From Clostridiaceae bacterium (GTDB lineage: Bacteria > Bacillota > Clostridia > DSM-8532), in the NCBI GenBank assembly GCA_012521705.1, contig JAAYLX010000014.1, positions 1 to 53,500 of the forward strand: DNA of 53,500 nucleotides. Reading direction: 5' to 3'. The first letter of the stretch is position 1, and every line of letters begins with the position of its first letter. The notes under the pieces were generated by a model. It was given only the letters and a program-made list of their open reading frames with translations, did no database searches and was not told the origin of the DNA. Positions 1-7,803 of the stretch are shown here, one piece after another. A program made the translations under genes and the position numbers.

Positions 1-54
1 AAACCAGAAATATGGAAGCTTTAGGAAATAAATATACGATGGGAGCGAATAAAT

Positions 55-471
55 ATGAAAACAATAAACTATGAAGAAAATGGTGTAAAGCTCAGCAAGA
101 AAACAATCAAAGTTGGCGATACTGTTAAACTGTTTTATGATGGTCTGTTGAAGAAGTCCGGAGCCAGCCAGGTTAAAGTACACACAGGATATAATGACGA
201 ATGGGAAGAAGCTGACTACATAGATATGGTTCCGGAAGGAGAAGCTTTTGTGACAGAGGTTACTATTAAGAAACATGGATACTTCAATTGCGCATTTGTA
301 GATCCCGCCGGGAACTGGGACAATAATTCAGGCGCAAACTATAGTTTTAAAGTAACCAAACCCAGAAGTACTTCCACAAAGAAAACTGCTGACAAGGAGA
401 CCAAAACAACAAAAACTTCAAAATCAACTAAAACTGCAGCCAAAAAATCGGCTAAAAGCAAAAAAGCATAA
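55..471 (+). CDS. CBM25/CBM53-like carbohydrate-binding protein with Lys-rich tail
   Basis: A 138-residue protein. Residues 10-100 form one beta-rich domain with the pattern of starch-type carbohydrate-binding modules of families 25/53: VHTGYNDEW near residue 43, then HGYFNCAFVDPAGNWDNN and a terminal GANYSF strand near 95. From about residue 103 the tail is almost entirely Lys, Thr, Ser and Ala, as in histone-H1-like tails. No signal peptide, membrane segment or catalytic domain is present, so it is probably cytoplasmic and may bind glycogen or another alpha-glucan. GGGAG at 40-44 precedes the ATG. The CBM family call rests on motif pattern only; ligand and role are inferred. Confidence 0.75.
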   Translation: MKTINYEENGVKLSKKTIKVGDTVKLFYDGLLKKSGASQVKVHTGYNDEWEEADYIDMVPEGEAFVTEVTIKKHGYFNCAFVDPAGNWDNNSGANYSFKVTKPRSTSTKKTADKETKTTKTSKSTKTAAKKSAKSKKA

Positions 472-499
472 TTTTCAAGAAAAATATTTTCAAGTTTGC

Positions 500-528
500 T
501 TGACAAGTAATTTGCTCTTAAGTATAAT
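500..528 (+). promoter_or_regulatory. Sigma-A promoter of tRNA-Gly
   Basis: A perfect TTGACA (500-505) and perfect TATAAT (523-528) are separated by 17 bp. They lie 40 bp upstream of the tRNA-Gly 5' end. Confidence 0.9.
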
Positions 529-568
529 TAACAATGCGGCGCAGAAATGCGCCAAACCCTTTATAAAT

Positions 569-642
569 GCGGGTGTAGTTCAGTGGTAGAACCCCAGCCT
601 TCCAAGCTGGTCGTGAGGGTTCGATTCCCTTCACCCGCTCCA
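569..642 (+). tRNA. tRNA-Gly (anticodon TCC)
   Basis: The acceptor arms GCGGGTG (569-575) and CACCCGC (632-638) pair fully. The TTCGATT T-loop and the anticodon loop CTTCCAA with TCC are visible. The discriminator is T639 and CCA is encoded at 640-642. It has its own promoter and terminator, so it is a single-gene unit. Confidence 0.97.
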
Positions 643-645
643 TTT

Positions 646-683
646 AAGCTGTATTTTGTGATTACGCAAAATACAGCTTTTTT
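646..683 (+). terminator. Intrinsic terminator of tRNA-Gly
   Basis: A 13-bp stem begins AAGCTGTATTTTG and closes with its complement CAAAATACAGCTT, around a short loop, followed by a T run. Confidence 0.9.
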
Positions 684-1073
684 CAATTTTTCTTATACTC
701 ATTCTTATCAAGTGCTATAACAACTCAATTCTCAGTGATAAGTCATCTTTTCCTAAAGTGTAAAGATATTTCAACCCCCAGTTATTGGCTGTTGTTCCTC
801 AAGTCTTTTCTATTTTCATTTCCGGGGTTAAGTCATTCTCTTAAGATATTATTGTTCAGTTTTTTTCTTTAGTTACAAGAGCAAAGCGGATATGATTTTT
901 ACTGAAACTAAATTGTTTTAAGTCTCTGAATTAATTTTTTTTCATCATGTTCAAATTAGTCCGGATTACCTTAAGTGGTTATATGTAAAATAATATGGTA
1001 TTATAATTTTAATCTATTTATTGGAACCAATTGCAATTAATATTTAACAGTTTATCATACGGGCTGGTGGAAT
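684..1073 (+). other. AT-rich intergenic stretch upstream of nadE
   Basis: No gene or convincing RNA structure is visible. A TATAAT at 1002-1007 could be a -10 element, but no good -35 lies 16-18 bp upstream, so no promoter is claimed. nadE starts at 1074 behind GGTGG (1066-1070). Confidence 0.5.
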
Positions 1074-2996
1074 ATGAAACACGGTTATGCAAGGGTTGCA
1101 GCGGCATCCCCTGAGATAAGGGTAGCCGACTGCGATTTTAACACTCAGAATATTATAAGAATAATAAAGGATGCTGAAATTAAGGGAGCAGAATTTCTTG
1201 TTTTCCCGGAACTGGGCATTACAGGCTGTTCCTGTGGCGATTTGTTCAGAGACGGGTCTTTGCTTAAGGCAGCTAAAAATTCCCTTTCAAAGATAGTAGA
1301 TGCATCAAGTGATGTTAATCCAGTAATAATGGTCGGTCTTCCCCTGTCTGTAAAGGGGAGGCTGTATAATTGCGCAGCAGTTATTCAAAAGGGCAGAATA
1401 CTTGGACTTGTCCCCAAATCAAATTGCTCTGGCATTTTTGAGCGGCGAAATTTTCAATGTGCAAAGGAGCTGGATGAAACAGAAATAAATCTTTTCGGTC
1501 AAATTGTTCCTGTTGGCAGAGATTTGATTTTTACCTCCAAAGAAGATGATAGCGTATGTTTCGGTGTGGAATTAGGAGAGGAAGTTTTTGTCCCAATTCC
1601 TCAAAGCAGTTTCCTTTCCATGGCAGGAGCATTACTTATTTTTAACCTTTCTTCCGGCAGCGAAGTTGCAGGAAAAGCAGGATTACGGAGAAGATTTGTA
1701 CAGGATCAATCCTACCGCTGCATTACAGGGTACATCATGGCTTCATCCAACTGTGGAGAATCCACTACAGATAAAGTCTATGTCGGACACATGCTCATAG
1801 CCGAAAAAGGGAGAATTCTGGAAGAATCCGAACGGTTTTATTTTGAAAACAAAATCATAATGGCAGATATAGATCTGGATAGAATACTGCATGACAGATA
1901 CAACTTGTCCTGCACTGTTGAAACAAAAGAATCAGAGCCATGGCGTACTGTATTTTTTGACTGGCAGAAGGATGCAACACCTGAAGTTGGGCTCTTGAGA
2001 AAAATTGACAGATATCCGTTTATTCCTCAAGATGACGCTGTTAAAAACGAGCGTTGCAATGAAATTCTATCCATCCAGACCATGGGGCTTGCAAAACGGC
2101 TAAAGCATTTGGGAATGAGTAAACTTGTCTTGGGAATATCCGGCGGCCTTGACTCAACCCTTGCCATTCTTGTTGCTGTACGGGTTATGGAACTTATGAA
2201 TCTGCCGAAGAGCAATATCATAGCCGTTACAATGCCCGGATTCGGTACTTCCGGAAGGACTTATGAAAATGCCGTTAATCTTGCAAAGAATCTTGGGGCG
2301 ACAGTAAGAGAAATAAATATTAAAGAAGCGTGCCTGCAGCATTTTAAGGATATAGGCCATGACAAGGATGTTCTGGACGTGACCTATGAAAATGTCCAGG
2401 CGAGGGAGAGGACCCAGATTTTGATGGATCTTGCCAATAAAATAGGCGCCCTTGTTGTTGGGACCGGAGATTTATCCGAACTTGCTCTTGGCTGGTGCAC
2501 CTACAATGGAGACCACATGTCCATGTACGGTGTCAATGGCGGAGTTCCAAAAACACTTATATCCCTTATTATAAAATGGTATGCAGATAATGAGGCCGAT
2601 GAGGATACTAAAAAAATCCTCTATGATATTACAGAGACTCCTATTAGTCCCGAGCTTCTGCCACCGTCGGGAGCCGGCGAAATATCACAAAAGACTGAAG
2701 ATATTTTAGGGCCATACGAGGTCCATGATTTCTTCCTTTATAATATGCAAAGATGCGGGGCAGGCCCGAAGAAGATTTTGTATATAGCAAGGATTGCGTT
2801 CCCTGAATATACTGAAGAGCAGCTCAAAAAATGGCTAACAGTATTTTATAAACGCTTTTTCACACAGCAGTTCAAACGCTCCTGCATGCCTGATGGCCCT
2901 AAAGTGGGGACGGTTAACCTGTCTCCCCGGGGAGAATGGAATATGCCGAGCGATGCTTCATTTAAACTATGGTTAAGTGAGCTTGAGAATATTTAA
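1074..2996 (+). CDS. nadE: NAD+ synthetase, glutamine-dependent type, glutaminase cysteine missing
   Basis: It makes NAD+ from deamido-NAD+, ATP and a nitrogen donor. At 640 residues it has the full two-domain length: an N-terminal nitrilase-fold glutaminase (about 1-290) and a C-terminal ATP-pyrophosphatase synthetase (about 320-640) with the P-loop SGGLDS at 356-361. The glutaminase keeps Glu46 (FPELGITG) and Lys115 (VPKS), which align with E52 and K121 of the M. tuberculosis enzyme. The nucleophile position, normally VEICEDLW, reads VELGEEVF, so Gly168 replaces the cysteine (C176 in M. tuberculosis). The synthetase half looks intact. It therefore probably uses free ammonia, although an alternative nitrogen supply cannot be excluded. 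It is transcribed alone and followed by a strong terminator. Confidence 0.95.
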   Translation: MKHGYARVAAASPEIRVADCDFNTQNIIRIIKDAEIKGAEFLVFPELGITGCSCGDLFRDGSLLKAAKNSLSKIVDASSDVNPVIMVGLPLSVKGRLYNCAAVIQKGRILGLVPKSNCSGIFERRNFQCAKELDETEINLFGQIVPVGRDLIFTSKEDDSVCFGVELGEEVFVPIPQSSFLSMAGALLIFNLSSGSEVAGKAGLRRRFVQDQSYRCITGYIMASSNCGESTTDKVYVGHMLIAEKGRILEESERFYFENKIIMADIDLDRILHDRYNLSCTVETKESEPWRTVFFDWQKDATPEVGLLRKIDRYPFIPQDDAVKNERCNEILSIQTMGLAKRLKHLGMSKLVLGISGGLDSTLAILVAVRVMELMNLPKSNIIAVTMPGFGTSGRTYENAVNLAKNLGATVREINIKEACLQHFKDIGHDKDVLDVTYENVQARERTQILMDLANKIGALVVGTGDLSELALGWCTYNGDHMSMYGVNGGVPKTLISLIIKWYADNEADEDTKKILYDITETPISPELLPPSGAGEISQKTEDILGPYEVHDFFLYNMQRCGAGPKKILYIARIAFPEYTEEQLKKWLTVFYKRFFTQQFKRSCMPDGPKVGTVNLSPRGEWNMPSDASFKLWLSELENI

Positions 2997-3020
2997 TAGC
3001 AGTTGACTCAAAGTCATAGT

Positions 3021-3061
3021 CCGGCAAAAGGATGGACAAAAATCAGCCGTCCTTTTGCCGG
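3021..3061. terminator. Terminator between nadE and the DUF1858 gene
   Basis: A long stem pairs CCGGCAAAAGGA with TCCTTTTGCCGG and is followed by a short T-rich run. It sits between convergent genes and could serve nadE and possibly the opposite strand. Confidence 0.85.
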
Positions 3062-3090
3062 TTTCATTTATACCGCCCTTTATTATTCTC

Positions 3091-3315
3091 TTATTCTATA
3101 AGCTCAAAACCGTGTGACTTTAAGGACTGGATTATCCTTTCCTTATTTAATCTTAATTCATAAATTGCTTCCTTTATGGTAAACTTGCTTCCGATAACTC
3201 TTCTTAAATAGCTGTTTCTTATCTGGGGAAAGCCCCAGCTTGCGATAATACCTATTAACTGGGGATATTTTTGGGTTGCTTCATACACAGTCATATTCAT
3301 TCTGAGAGTTTTCAT
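3091..3315 (-). CDS. DUF1858 (ScdA-N-like) small protein
   Basis: A 74-residue protein beginning MKTLRMNMTVYEATQKYP and containing the helical DUF1858 pattern: TVYEATQKYPQLIGIIASWGF, then SYLRRVIGSKFTIKEA. Family members are small helical proteins, sometimes fused to ScdA/Ric-type iron-cluster repair or hybrid-cluster proteins; the function of stand-alone copies is unknown. The start at 3315 is chosen because GGAGAC (3322-3327) lies just upstream. An in-frame start at 3414 would add 33 atypical residues. It is alone on this strand and convergent with nadE. Confidence 0.8.
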   Translation of the reverse strand: MKTLRMNMTVYEATQKYPQLIGIIASWGFPQIRNSYLRRVIGSKFTIKEAIYELRLNKERIIQSLKSHGFELIE

Positions 3316-3438
3316 TATTCTGTCTCCATTAAATTGTCTCTTATAGTATATGAGCCGCTTTTTGGCAAGTGTGAATCCATGAAAAAGGGGTGTGATTAAA
3401 TCAGACACGGACAAATATTCACAGGAAACGGTGGAGGG

Positions 3439-3466
3439 TTGACTTTTTAAATATCAATAATATAAT
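3439..3466 (+). promoter_or_regulatory. Promoter of the proS T-box transcript
   Basis: TTGACT (3439-3444) and TATAAT (3461-3466) have a 16-bp spacer and lie just upstream of the T-box leader. Confidence 0.8.
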
Positions 3467-3479
3467 ATAATAAACAAAG

Positions 3480-3748
3480 TTCCATACCTGTCGATGACGG
3501 GAATGTGAAGAATAAGTAGCAGTAAAGAGAGAGAGCGGTAAGGTGAAAGGCTCTCATGCGTAACTTTTCTTCGTCCCACCCCCGAGACTCAAGGCCGATG
3601 AGGCCTGCGCCGGTCCCGTTAAAGACCATTAAAGCCGGGTTCAAGCATTGTTCTTTAAAGTGCGATGGCACTGCAAGTTGTGTTTGAACCAAACAGGGTG
3701 GTACCGCGGAAGAGTTTTCTCCGTCCCAGTTTTTGGGACGGTTTTTTT
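3480..3748 (+). promoter_or_regulatory. T-box leader controlling proS
   Basis: The invariant T-box sequence AGGGTGGTACCGCG is at 3695-3708, followed by a competing terminator. Upstream are Stem I-type features (AGTA around 3512 and a paired GAGAG/CTCTC segment at about 3530-3555). In this class uncharged tRNA bound to the leader stabilises an antiterminator. A proline specifier CCC or CCA could lie in TCCCACCCCC at 3574-3583, but I did not fold Stem I rigorously. Specificity for tRNA-Pro is inferred mainly from the downstream gene. Confidence 0.95.
3721..3748 (+). terminator. Regulated terminator of the proS T-box
   Basis: The stem CCGTCCC (3721-3727) pairs with GGGACGG (3735-3741) and is followed by seven T residues. 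It is mutually exclusive with the T-box antiterminator. Confidence 0.93.
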
Positions 3749-3866
3749 ATTTACTGAGGGTAAGAATTATACCTGCTAAATTTTCAGGAATTTATCACAA
3801 CGGAATAATTTTTGGAGTGGATTATTTCAAAAAGATTTTATAAAAGAAAGGATTATGGAGGTTATT

Positions 3867-5303
3867 ATGGCAAAGGAAAAGAAGTTTGTGGAAGCAATAA
3901 CATCAATGAATGAGGACTTCGCCCAATGGTATACTGATGTTGTCAGAAAGGCCGATCTCATGACCTATTCAAGTGTAAAGGGATGTATGATTATCCGTCC
4001 CTATGGGTATGCCATTTGGGAACTGATACAGAAAGAGTTGGACAGGCGCTTTAAGGAAACCGGTCATGAAAACGTATATATGCCAATGTTCATTCCTGAG
4101 AGCCTGCTGCAGAAAGAAAAGGACCATGTGCAAGGTTTTGCGCCTGAAGTGGCCTGGGTTACCCATGGAGGAGAAAATGAACTTGCAGAAAGGCTTTGCG
4201 TTCGTCCTACCTCTGAAACCCTGTTCTGTGACCATTATAAGGATATTGTTCAGTCATATCGCGATTTGCCCAAATTATATAATCAATGGTGTTCGGTTGT
4301 AAGATGGGAAAAAACCACAAGACCGTTCCTGCGCTCTTCAGAATTCCTCTGGCAGGAAGGACATACAGTACATGCAACTTATGAGGAAGCACAGGAAGAA
4401 ACCATCCGGATGCTGAATGTTTATTCTTCCTTCTGCGAAGAGTTCCTTGCCATTCCTGTAGTCAAAGGGCAGAAAACCGACAAAGAGAAATTTGCAGGAG
4501 CACAGGCGACCTTTACCATCGAGAGTTTGATGCATGATGGAAAAGCCCTTCAGTCCGGTACATCCCACAACTTTGGCGATGGTTTTGCAAGAGCTTTTGG
4601 TATCCAGTTCCTTGACAGGGATAATCAGCTTAAATATGCTTACCAGACTTCATGGGGTGTCTCCACAAGACTTATCGGAGCAATCATCATGGTTCATGGT
4701 GACGATTCCGGTCTTGTTCTGCCTCCCAATGTTGCACCTGTACAGTTAATTATAGTTCCGGTGCAGCAGCATGTTGAAGGAGTTTTGGATAAGGCTTACG
4801 AACTTAAGGAAAGGCTGTCCAAAGTGTGCAGGGTTAAAGTTGATGACTCTGACAAAATGCCTGGATGGAAATTCTCTGAGCATGAAATGAGAGGCGTTCC
4901 TTTAAGACTTGAAGTTGGCCCGAAGGATATAGAGAAAAACCAGGTAGTGCTGGTTAAGAGGGAAAACAGGGAAAAACTCTTTGTCTCAATGGATGAATTG
5001 GAAGAAAAAGTTCCCCAGATTCTTTCAGACATCCAGAAATCACTGTACGAGAAGGCTCTTGCCCACAGAGAGGAGAGGACCTTTACCGCTACCACCCTTG
5101 ATGAAATGGAAAAAATCCTCAATGAAACACCTGGCTTCATAAAGGCTATGTGGTGCGGAGACAGGGCATGTGAGGATCTTGTAAAAGACAGAATGGCAGC
5201 CACAGCACGTTGTATTCCTTTTGAGCAGGAAAAGATAAGCGACAAATGTGTCTGCTGCGGAAAAGAAGCCAAACACATGCTTTACTGGGGCAGGGCATAT
5301 TAA
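3867..5303 (+). CDS. proS: Prolyl-tRNA synthetase, eukaryote/archaeal-like short form
   Basis: It charges tRNA-Pro with proline. The protein has 478 residues and the class II core: motif 2 around [15 protein letters not shown] and motif 3 around [12 protein letters not shown]. An anticodon-binding domain follows (about 285-390), then a C-terminal zinc-type domain with CGDRAC and CVCCG, ending in Tyr. The large editing insertion of the bacterial-type enzyme is absent, which marks the eukaryote/archaeal-like ProS common in Clostridia. The start at 3867 is preferred over the ATG at 3855 because GGAGG (3857-3861) lies between them at 5-bp spacing. It is expressed from a T-box transcript and ends at its own terminator. 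Confidence 0.97.
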   Translation: MAKEKKFVEAITSMNEDFAQWYTDVVRKADLMTYSSVKGCMIIRPYGYAIWELIQKELDRRFKETGHENVYMPMFIPESLLQKEKDHVQGFAPEVAWVTHGGENELAERLCVRPTSETLFCDHYKDIVQSYRDLPKLYNQWCSVVRWEKTTRPFLRSSEFLWQEGHTVHATYEEAQEETIRMLNVYSSFCEEFLAIPVVKGQKTDKEKFAGAQATFTIESLMHDGKALQSGTSHNFGDGFARAFGIQFLDRDNQLKYAYQTSWGVSTRLIGAIIMVHGDDSGLVLPPNVAPVQLIIVPVQQHVEGVLDKAYELKERLSKVCRVKVDDSDKMPGWKFSEHEMRGVPLRLEVGPKDIEKNQVVLVKRENREKLFVSMDELEEKVPQILSDIQKSLYEKALAHREERTFTATTLDEMEKILNETPGFIKAMWCGDRACEDLVKDRMAATARCIPFEQEKISDKCVCCGKEAKHMLYWGRAY

Positions 5304-5404
5304 TTCTTAATATTGTTTTGGAACTGTTTGGACATATTCCAAGCTTTGATGCCCAGACAGATGATTCAGTAAAACTGTTAGTAAATAAATATACCAGACA
5401 AAAG

Positions 5405-5441
5405 GAGCCGGAATATGCAGAGATATTTTTCCGGCTCTTCT
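5405..5441 (+). terminator. Intrinsic terminator downstream of proS
   Basis: The 9-bp stem GAGCCGGAA/TTCCGGCTC (5405-5413, 5429-5437) is followed by a T-rich tail. The rest of 5304-5569 shows no gene. Confidence 0.8.
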
Positions 5442-5569
5442 TATTGTATCTTATATTTAATAACATTCTTAATGACTTTTCTTAAATATTTCAGGAATAT
5501 AATTCTACTTCTAAAATATAAATTTCCGTTCTATAAATATAATAAGAGAACAAGCTATGGGGTTTTACC

Positions 5570-6904
5570 ATGAAGCCATATGGATACCGGTACGGAAACA
5601 ATGGAAGAAACAGACTTCACAGGAACATGGGAATTCTGAAAAGATTCAGACTGATTCTGGCTCTTTTGTTGGTGTTTATTATAGTATGGCTCATTTACAA
5701 TGAAAAAACCGGAGGTTCAATGGATGAATTCTTTTCCGAATCACCGAATTCCTTCTCGGTTATTATTTCTTCAATAATAAAAGAACCGGTATTAACAATA
5801 GATATTGACGGCAAAAAGTATAAAATCGAAGCATTGAAGGATTCCTCCGAACTGCCCGACTCAGCTTCGGTAAAATTAGGTGCCGGCAAAAACTCTGTAA
5901 TGCAGTTGATATTTGAAAAAGAACCCGAGACAGTCAGCACAATGCTCTACCTTAACGACAAAAGGGTACTTTCAACCCCGGGGCAGATAATCAGATCCGA
6001 AGAGCTTTCAGGGGACGGAGAATATAAAGGTGTGGTCGAAGCAGGATGGGAAAATGGTGATTCAACTGTATATCCCTTTACATTGGTTGTGGATCTTCCG
6101 CCATCTTTGTCAGTATCGGCAAAGGAGATTGATCCGGGCGAACTTTTGGTTATCCGGATAGATAACATAAATGATGACGAGGAGATAGCGGTAACAACCG
6201 ACCTTGGTTTTCAGCCAAATGCCTTTAAATATGGAAACCAGCACATAATCCTTTTGCCGGTAAGCTATAATAACCCGTCCGGCAAGGTTTATCAGATAAA
6301 AATAAGTCTGGGAGACCGGGAATATTCATATCCGCTTACCCTTAATGACAAAGAGTTTATAACGCAATATATGACCATAGACACCAAAGTAGCCGCAAGT
6401 ACCCGGAATGAGCAAAGCGCAAAAGAAATTGATGACAAAATTAATCCCTTGAAACCTCTTTCCGACCCTGAACCATACTGGGAGGGGAATTTCATTATGC
6501 CTGTTGAAGGTGGCCGCGTGTCTGAAAAAGATTTCGGGAAGAGACGCTATGTCAATAATTCTCCAACTTCATACAGACATAACGGCCTTGATATCGGCCA
6601 TGACAAAGGTGAGCCTGTAATGGCCTCAAACAGCGGAAGAGTATTACTGGCGGATTTTTTGATTGAAACCGGAAATACTGTAATTATCGAACATGGCTTT
6701 GGCCTGAAGACCTGGTATTACCACATGGATGAACTGAATGTAAAGACAGGTGACTGGGTTAAGAAGGGTGATGTTATAGGAAAGGTTGGTTCAACCGGTT
6801 TTTCAACCGGACCTCATCTGCATTTTTCGGCGTCGGTCAACGATGTCTGGATAAACCCCATAACTCTAATAAATGACGGGGTTCCGCTGTTTATGCCGGA
6901 ATGA
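5570..6904 (+). CDS. Membrane-anchored M23 (LytM-type) peptidase
   Basis: A 444-residue protein with an arginine-rich cytoplasmic N terminus and one membrane segment at about 28-43. A beta-rich extracellular region follows (50-320), then an M23 metallopeptidase domain (about 325-440). Zinc ligands are visible as His337 and Asp341 in HNGLD and His418 in HLHF, with His385 and His416 as the additional conserved histidines, so it should be catalytic. M23 enzymes cut peptide bridges of peptidoglycan; some sporulation homologues (SpoIIQ, SpoIIIAH partners) share the topology, but no sporulation assignment is made. The ribosome binding site is weak (GGGG 5559-5562), and a later Met20 is a possible start. 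Confidence 0.88.
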   Translation: MKPYGYRYGNNGRNRLHRNMGILKRFRLILALLLVFIIVWLIYNEKTGGSMDEFFSESPNSFSVIISSIIKEPVLTIDIDGKKYKIEALKDSSELPDSASVKLGAGKNSVMQLIFEKEPETVSTMLYLNDKRVLSTPGQIIRSEELSGDGEYKGVVEAGWENGDSTVYPFTLVVDLPPSLSVSAKEIDPGELLVIRIDNINDDEEIAVTTDLGFQPNAFKYGNQHIILLPVSYNNPSGKVYQIKISLGDREYSYPLTLNDKEFITQYMTIDTKVAASTRNEQSAKEIDDKINPLKPLSDPEPYWEGNFIMPVEGGRVSEKDFGKRRYVNNSPTSYRHNGLDIGHDKGEPVMASNSGRVLLADFLIETGNTVIIEHGFGLKTWYYHMDELNVKTGDWVKKGDVIGKVGSTGFSTGPHLHFSASVNDVWINPITLINDGVPLFMPE

Positions 6905-6916
6905 TAAATTTTATAC

Positions 6917-6945
6917 TTGACAAATGGGTCTATTGCCCGTAGAAT
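6917..6945 (+). promoter_or_regulatory. Promoter of tRNA-His
   Basis: TTGACA (6917-6922) and TAGAAT (6940-6945) have a 17-bp spacer, 21 bp before the tRNA. Confidence 0.88.
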
Positions 6946-6966
6946 ATTGTTTGTCTGTGAAAGCAT

Positions 6967-7044
6967 GGTGAGTATAGCTCAGTTGGTTAGAGCGCCAGGT
7001 TGTGGCCCTGGAGGTCATGGGTTCGACTCCCATTATTCACCCCA
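6967..7044 (+). tRNA. tRNA-His (anticodon GTG)
   Basis: The acceptor stem GTGAGTA pairs with TATTCAC. The extra G-1 at 6967 faces discriminator C7041, the histidine identity feature. The anticodon loop TTGTGGC carries GTG, and CCA is encoded at 7042-7044. Confidence 0.97.
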
Positions 7045-7078
7045 CTTGAGTCAGGTGAATAGAGGTTGGAAACTGAGG

Positions 7079-7115
7079 AAAAGCCCGGTTTCCAGCTTCG
7101 AAAACTGGCTTTTTT
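7079..7115 (+). terminator. Terminator of tRNA-His
   Basis: AAAAGCC (7079-7085) pairs with GGCTTTT (7107-7113), with a further imperfect upper stem and a T run at the end. Confidence 0.75.
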
Positions 7116-7208
7116 CAGGAAAAGGGACTATAAAGATGCAAGAGTAAATGAGGTTCGTTTTTCTGACAAGGGACACTGAAATAGGATAAAAAATACATTA
7201 TTTTTTCC

Positions 7209-7237
7209 TTGACAAAGCAGGAAAACCTCATTATAAT
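7209..7237 (+). promoter_or_regulatory. Promoter of the tRNA-Gln/tRNA-Lys pair
   Basis: Perfect TTGACA (7209-7214) and perfect TATAAT (7232-7237) are 17 bp apart and 21 bp before tRNA-Gln. Confidence 0.92.
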
Positions 7238-7258
7238 TGATGTTGCGTCTTTTAATGG

Positions 7259-7333
7259 TGGGATGTCGCCAAGTGGTAAGGCACCAGACTTTGACTCTGG
7301 TATTCGTAGGTTCGAATCCTGCCATCCCAGCCA
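7259..7333 (+). tRNA. tRNA-Gln (anticodon TTG)
   Basis: The acceptor arms TGGGATG (7259-7265) and CATCCCA (7323-7329) pair. The anticodon loop CTTTGAC gives TTG, the discriminator is G, and CCA is encoded at 7331-7333. It is only 6 bp from tRNA-Lys, so the two are co-transcribed. Confidence 0.97.
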
Positions 7334-7339
7334 GATTAT

Positions 7340-7415
7340 GACCCACTAGCTCAGGCGGTAGAGCACTTGACTTTTAATCAAGGTGTCCGGAGTTCGAGTC
7401 TCCGGTGGGTCACCA
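7340..7415 (+). tRNA. tRNA-Lys (anticodon TTT)
   Basis: The acceptor arms GACCCAC (7340-7346) and GTGGGTC (7405-7411) pair. The anticodon loop CTTTTAA gives TTT, the discriminator is A and CCA is encoded at 7413-7415. Confidence 0.97.
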
Positions 7416-7431
7416 GAATAAAATTAATCGG

Positions 7432-7464
7432 AATCGCTTAACCGTAAGGTTAGGCGATTTTTCT
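7432..7464 (+). terminator. Terminator of the tRNA-Gln/Lys unit
   Basis: A 12-bp stem AATCGCTTAACC/GGTTAGGCGATT (one G-T pair) with a GTAA loop, followed by a T run. Confidence 0.92.
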
Positions 7465-7696
7465 CTCAAAATATAAACCACAAATATAAGAATATTTTCA
7501 GAAAAAAATGAGACAGTAACACACAAGAATTAAAACATATCTTTATCTTTTTGAAGGCATTTTATACCAAAATAAATAGTATTCAATTCTATAATCATAT
7601 TTTTAAATACTAAATTCCCTTATTTTTGACATTCGAATATACTGGATGAAATCTTACAATTTTGATAATGTAAGGGTTTTTATGTTACAAAATTAG

Positions 7697-7789
7697 AAAT
7701 GGTTGAAATTAATTTCAACCATTTACTATCTAACATTGTGATGATACGATTCAATTGAAAGGTATTTCACATATTGAACAAATGTTCAA
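7697..7789 (+). promoter_or_regulatory. Candidate operator array of the SorC-type regulator
   Basis: Three 16-bp sites fit TTGAA-N6-TTCAA: 7703-7718 (inside a perfect 28-bp palindrome, 7697-7724), 7755-7770 (last base differs) and 7774-7789 (TTGAACA-AA-TGTTCAA). They lie in the 388-bp gap (7416-7803) before the sorC-type gene, the last one ending 14 bp before its start. The motif resembles the operator of B. subtilis DeoR, a SorC-family regulator, as I recall it (ATTGAACAAAATTTCAAT). Binding by the adjacent regulator is inferred. No convincing promoter was fixed in this gap, although TTGACA occurs at 7626-7631. Confidence 0.7.
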
Positions 7790-7803
7790 AAAGGGGGGTA
7801 TTT

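Noticed and set aside
3447..3692. An 81-codon minus-strand frame
   Set aside because: It lies opposite the T-box leader, whose conserved sequence explains the region.
5246..5485. A 79-codon plus-strand frame at the end of proS
   Set aside because: It is a shifted frame over the proS 3' end and reads through the terminator.
7128..7346. A 72-codon minus-strand frame
   Set aside because: It overlaps tRNA-Gln and its promoter on the other strand and has no family resemblance.
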